Part shown: one piece after another, positions 6,143 to 6,262 of the stretch
Numbering within the stretch: position 1 is the first letter of the stretch
Layout: each line of letters starts with the position of its first letter
From: Deltaproteobacteria bacterium RIFOXYD12_FULL_50_9
Lineage (GTDB): Bacteria; Desulfobacterota; Desulfobulbia; Desulfobulbales; CALZHT01
Assembly (NCBI GenBank): GCA_001799225.1
Contig: MGTA01000108.1
Coordinates: 5,720 to 11,981 of the forward strand
DNA: 6,262 nt
Direction: 5' to 3'
The notes under the pieces: model-generated
The model's input: only the letters and a program-made list of their open reading frames with translations
Told to the model about the DNA's origin: nothing
Database searches by the model: none
Translations under genes and position numbers: made by a program

Positions 6143-6262
6143 TGTCAAAATAATCTATTCAAGATGTGCTGCCCGGATCAAAGTATTTACATTTTTAATC
6201 TTCCAAGTAACTTCACCGTAATTGGTTGAATTTACGCAGTTGCAGTTTTTAGCTGCGGGCTG
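6143..6262 (-). other. Upstream region of the chemoreceptor gene
   Basis: These bases precede the receptor gene and contain no reading frame I can support. I see no sigma-28 (TAAA plus GCCGATAA) or sigma-54 (TGGCAC plus TTGC) promoter. The best sigma-70-like pairing is TTGATC with TAGATT at 18 bases, about 50 bases before the ATG, which is weak. A small GCAG/CTGC inverted repeat lies at the right edge. Confidence 0.3.

Noticed and set aside
6238..6259. Small inverted repeat at the right edge as a terminator of an upstream gene
   Set aside because: The stem is only four or five base pairs and the sequence is cut by the window end, so no call can be supported.

Overview
The window holds four protein-coding genes, all on the minus strand. 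In transcription order (high to low coordinates) they are a methyl-accepting chemotaxis receptor, adenylosuccinate synthetase (purA), an RpoD-family sigma-70 factor, and the N-terminal part of the DNA-uptake channel ComEC, which runs off the left edge. No rRNA, tRNA, insertion sequence, prophage gene or CRISPR array was seen. The gene content (RpoD with regions 1.1 and 1.2, a Cache-HAMP-MCP receptor, ComEC with an N-terminal OB-fold region) fits a free-living, motile bacterium. From the look of the proteins I would guess a Gram-negative of the Desulfobacterota/former Deltaproteobacteria type, but this is a low-confidence inference.

Layout: 6131-6262 is the upstream region of the chemoreceptor gene. 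The receptor occupies 4544-6130, with its best start at an ATG behind a strong ribosome binding site rather than at an upstream TTG. The 279-base gap 4265-4543 holds a weak terminator-like stretch, a 16-codon reading frame with a very strong ribosome binding site, and a possible purA promoter. purA is 2969-4264. The 373-base gap 2596-2968 has no convincing gene. Its middle is a nested imperfect inverted repeat of about 124 bases built around two copies of the palindrome TGTCCGGACA, and its half nearest the sigma gene is very AT-rich. The sigma gene (1240-2595) starts with GTG, and its stop overlaps the likely TTG start of comEC (1243 to beyond base 1).

How the parts relate: the sigma and comEC genes look transcribed and translated as a unit. 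purA could read through into them because no convincing terminator follows it. The chemoreceptor seems a separate unit. The genes themselves are ordinary families. The items most worth following up are the structured inverted repeat ahead of the sigma gene, the sigma-comEC coupling, and the short upstream reading frame of purA. I found no evidence for a wholly new multi-gene system here.
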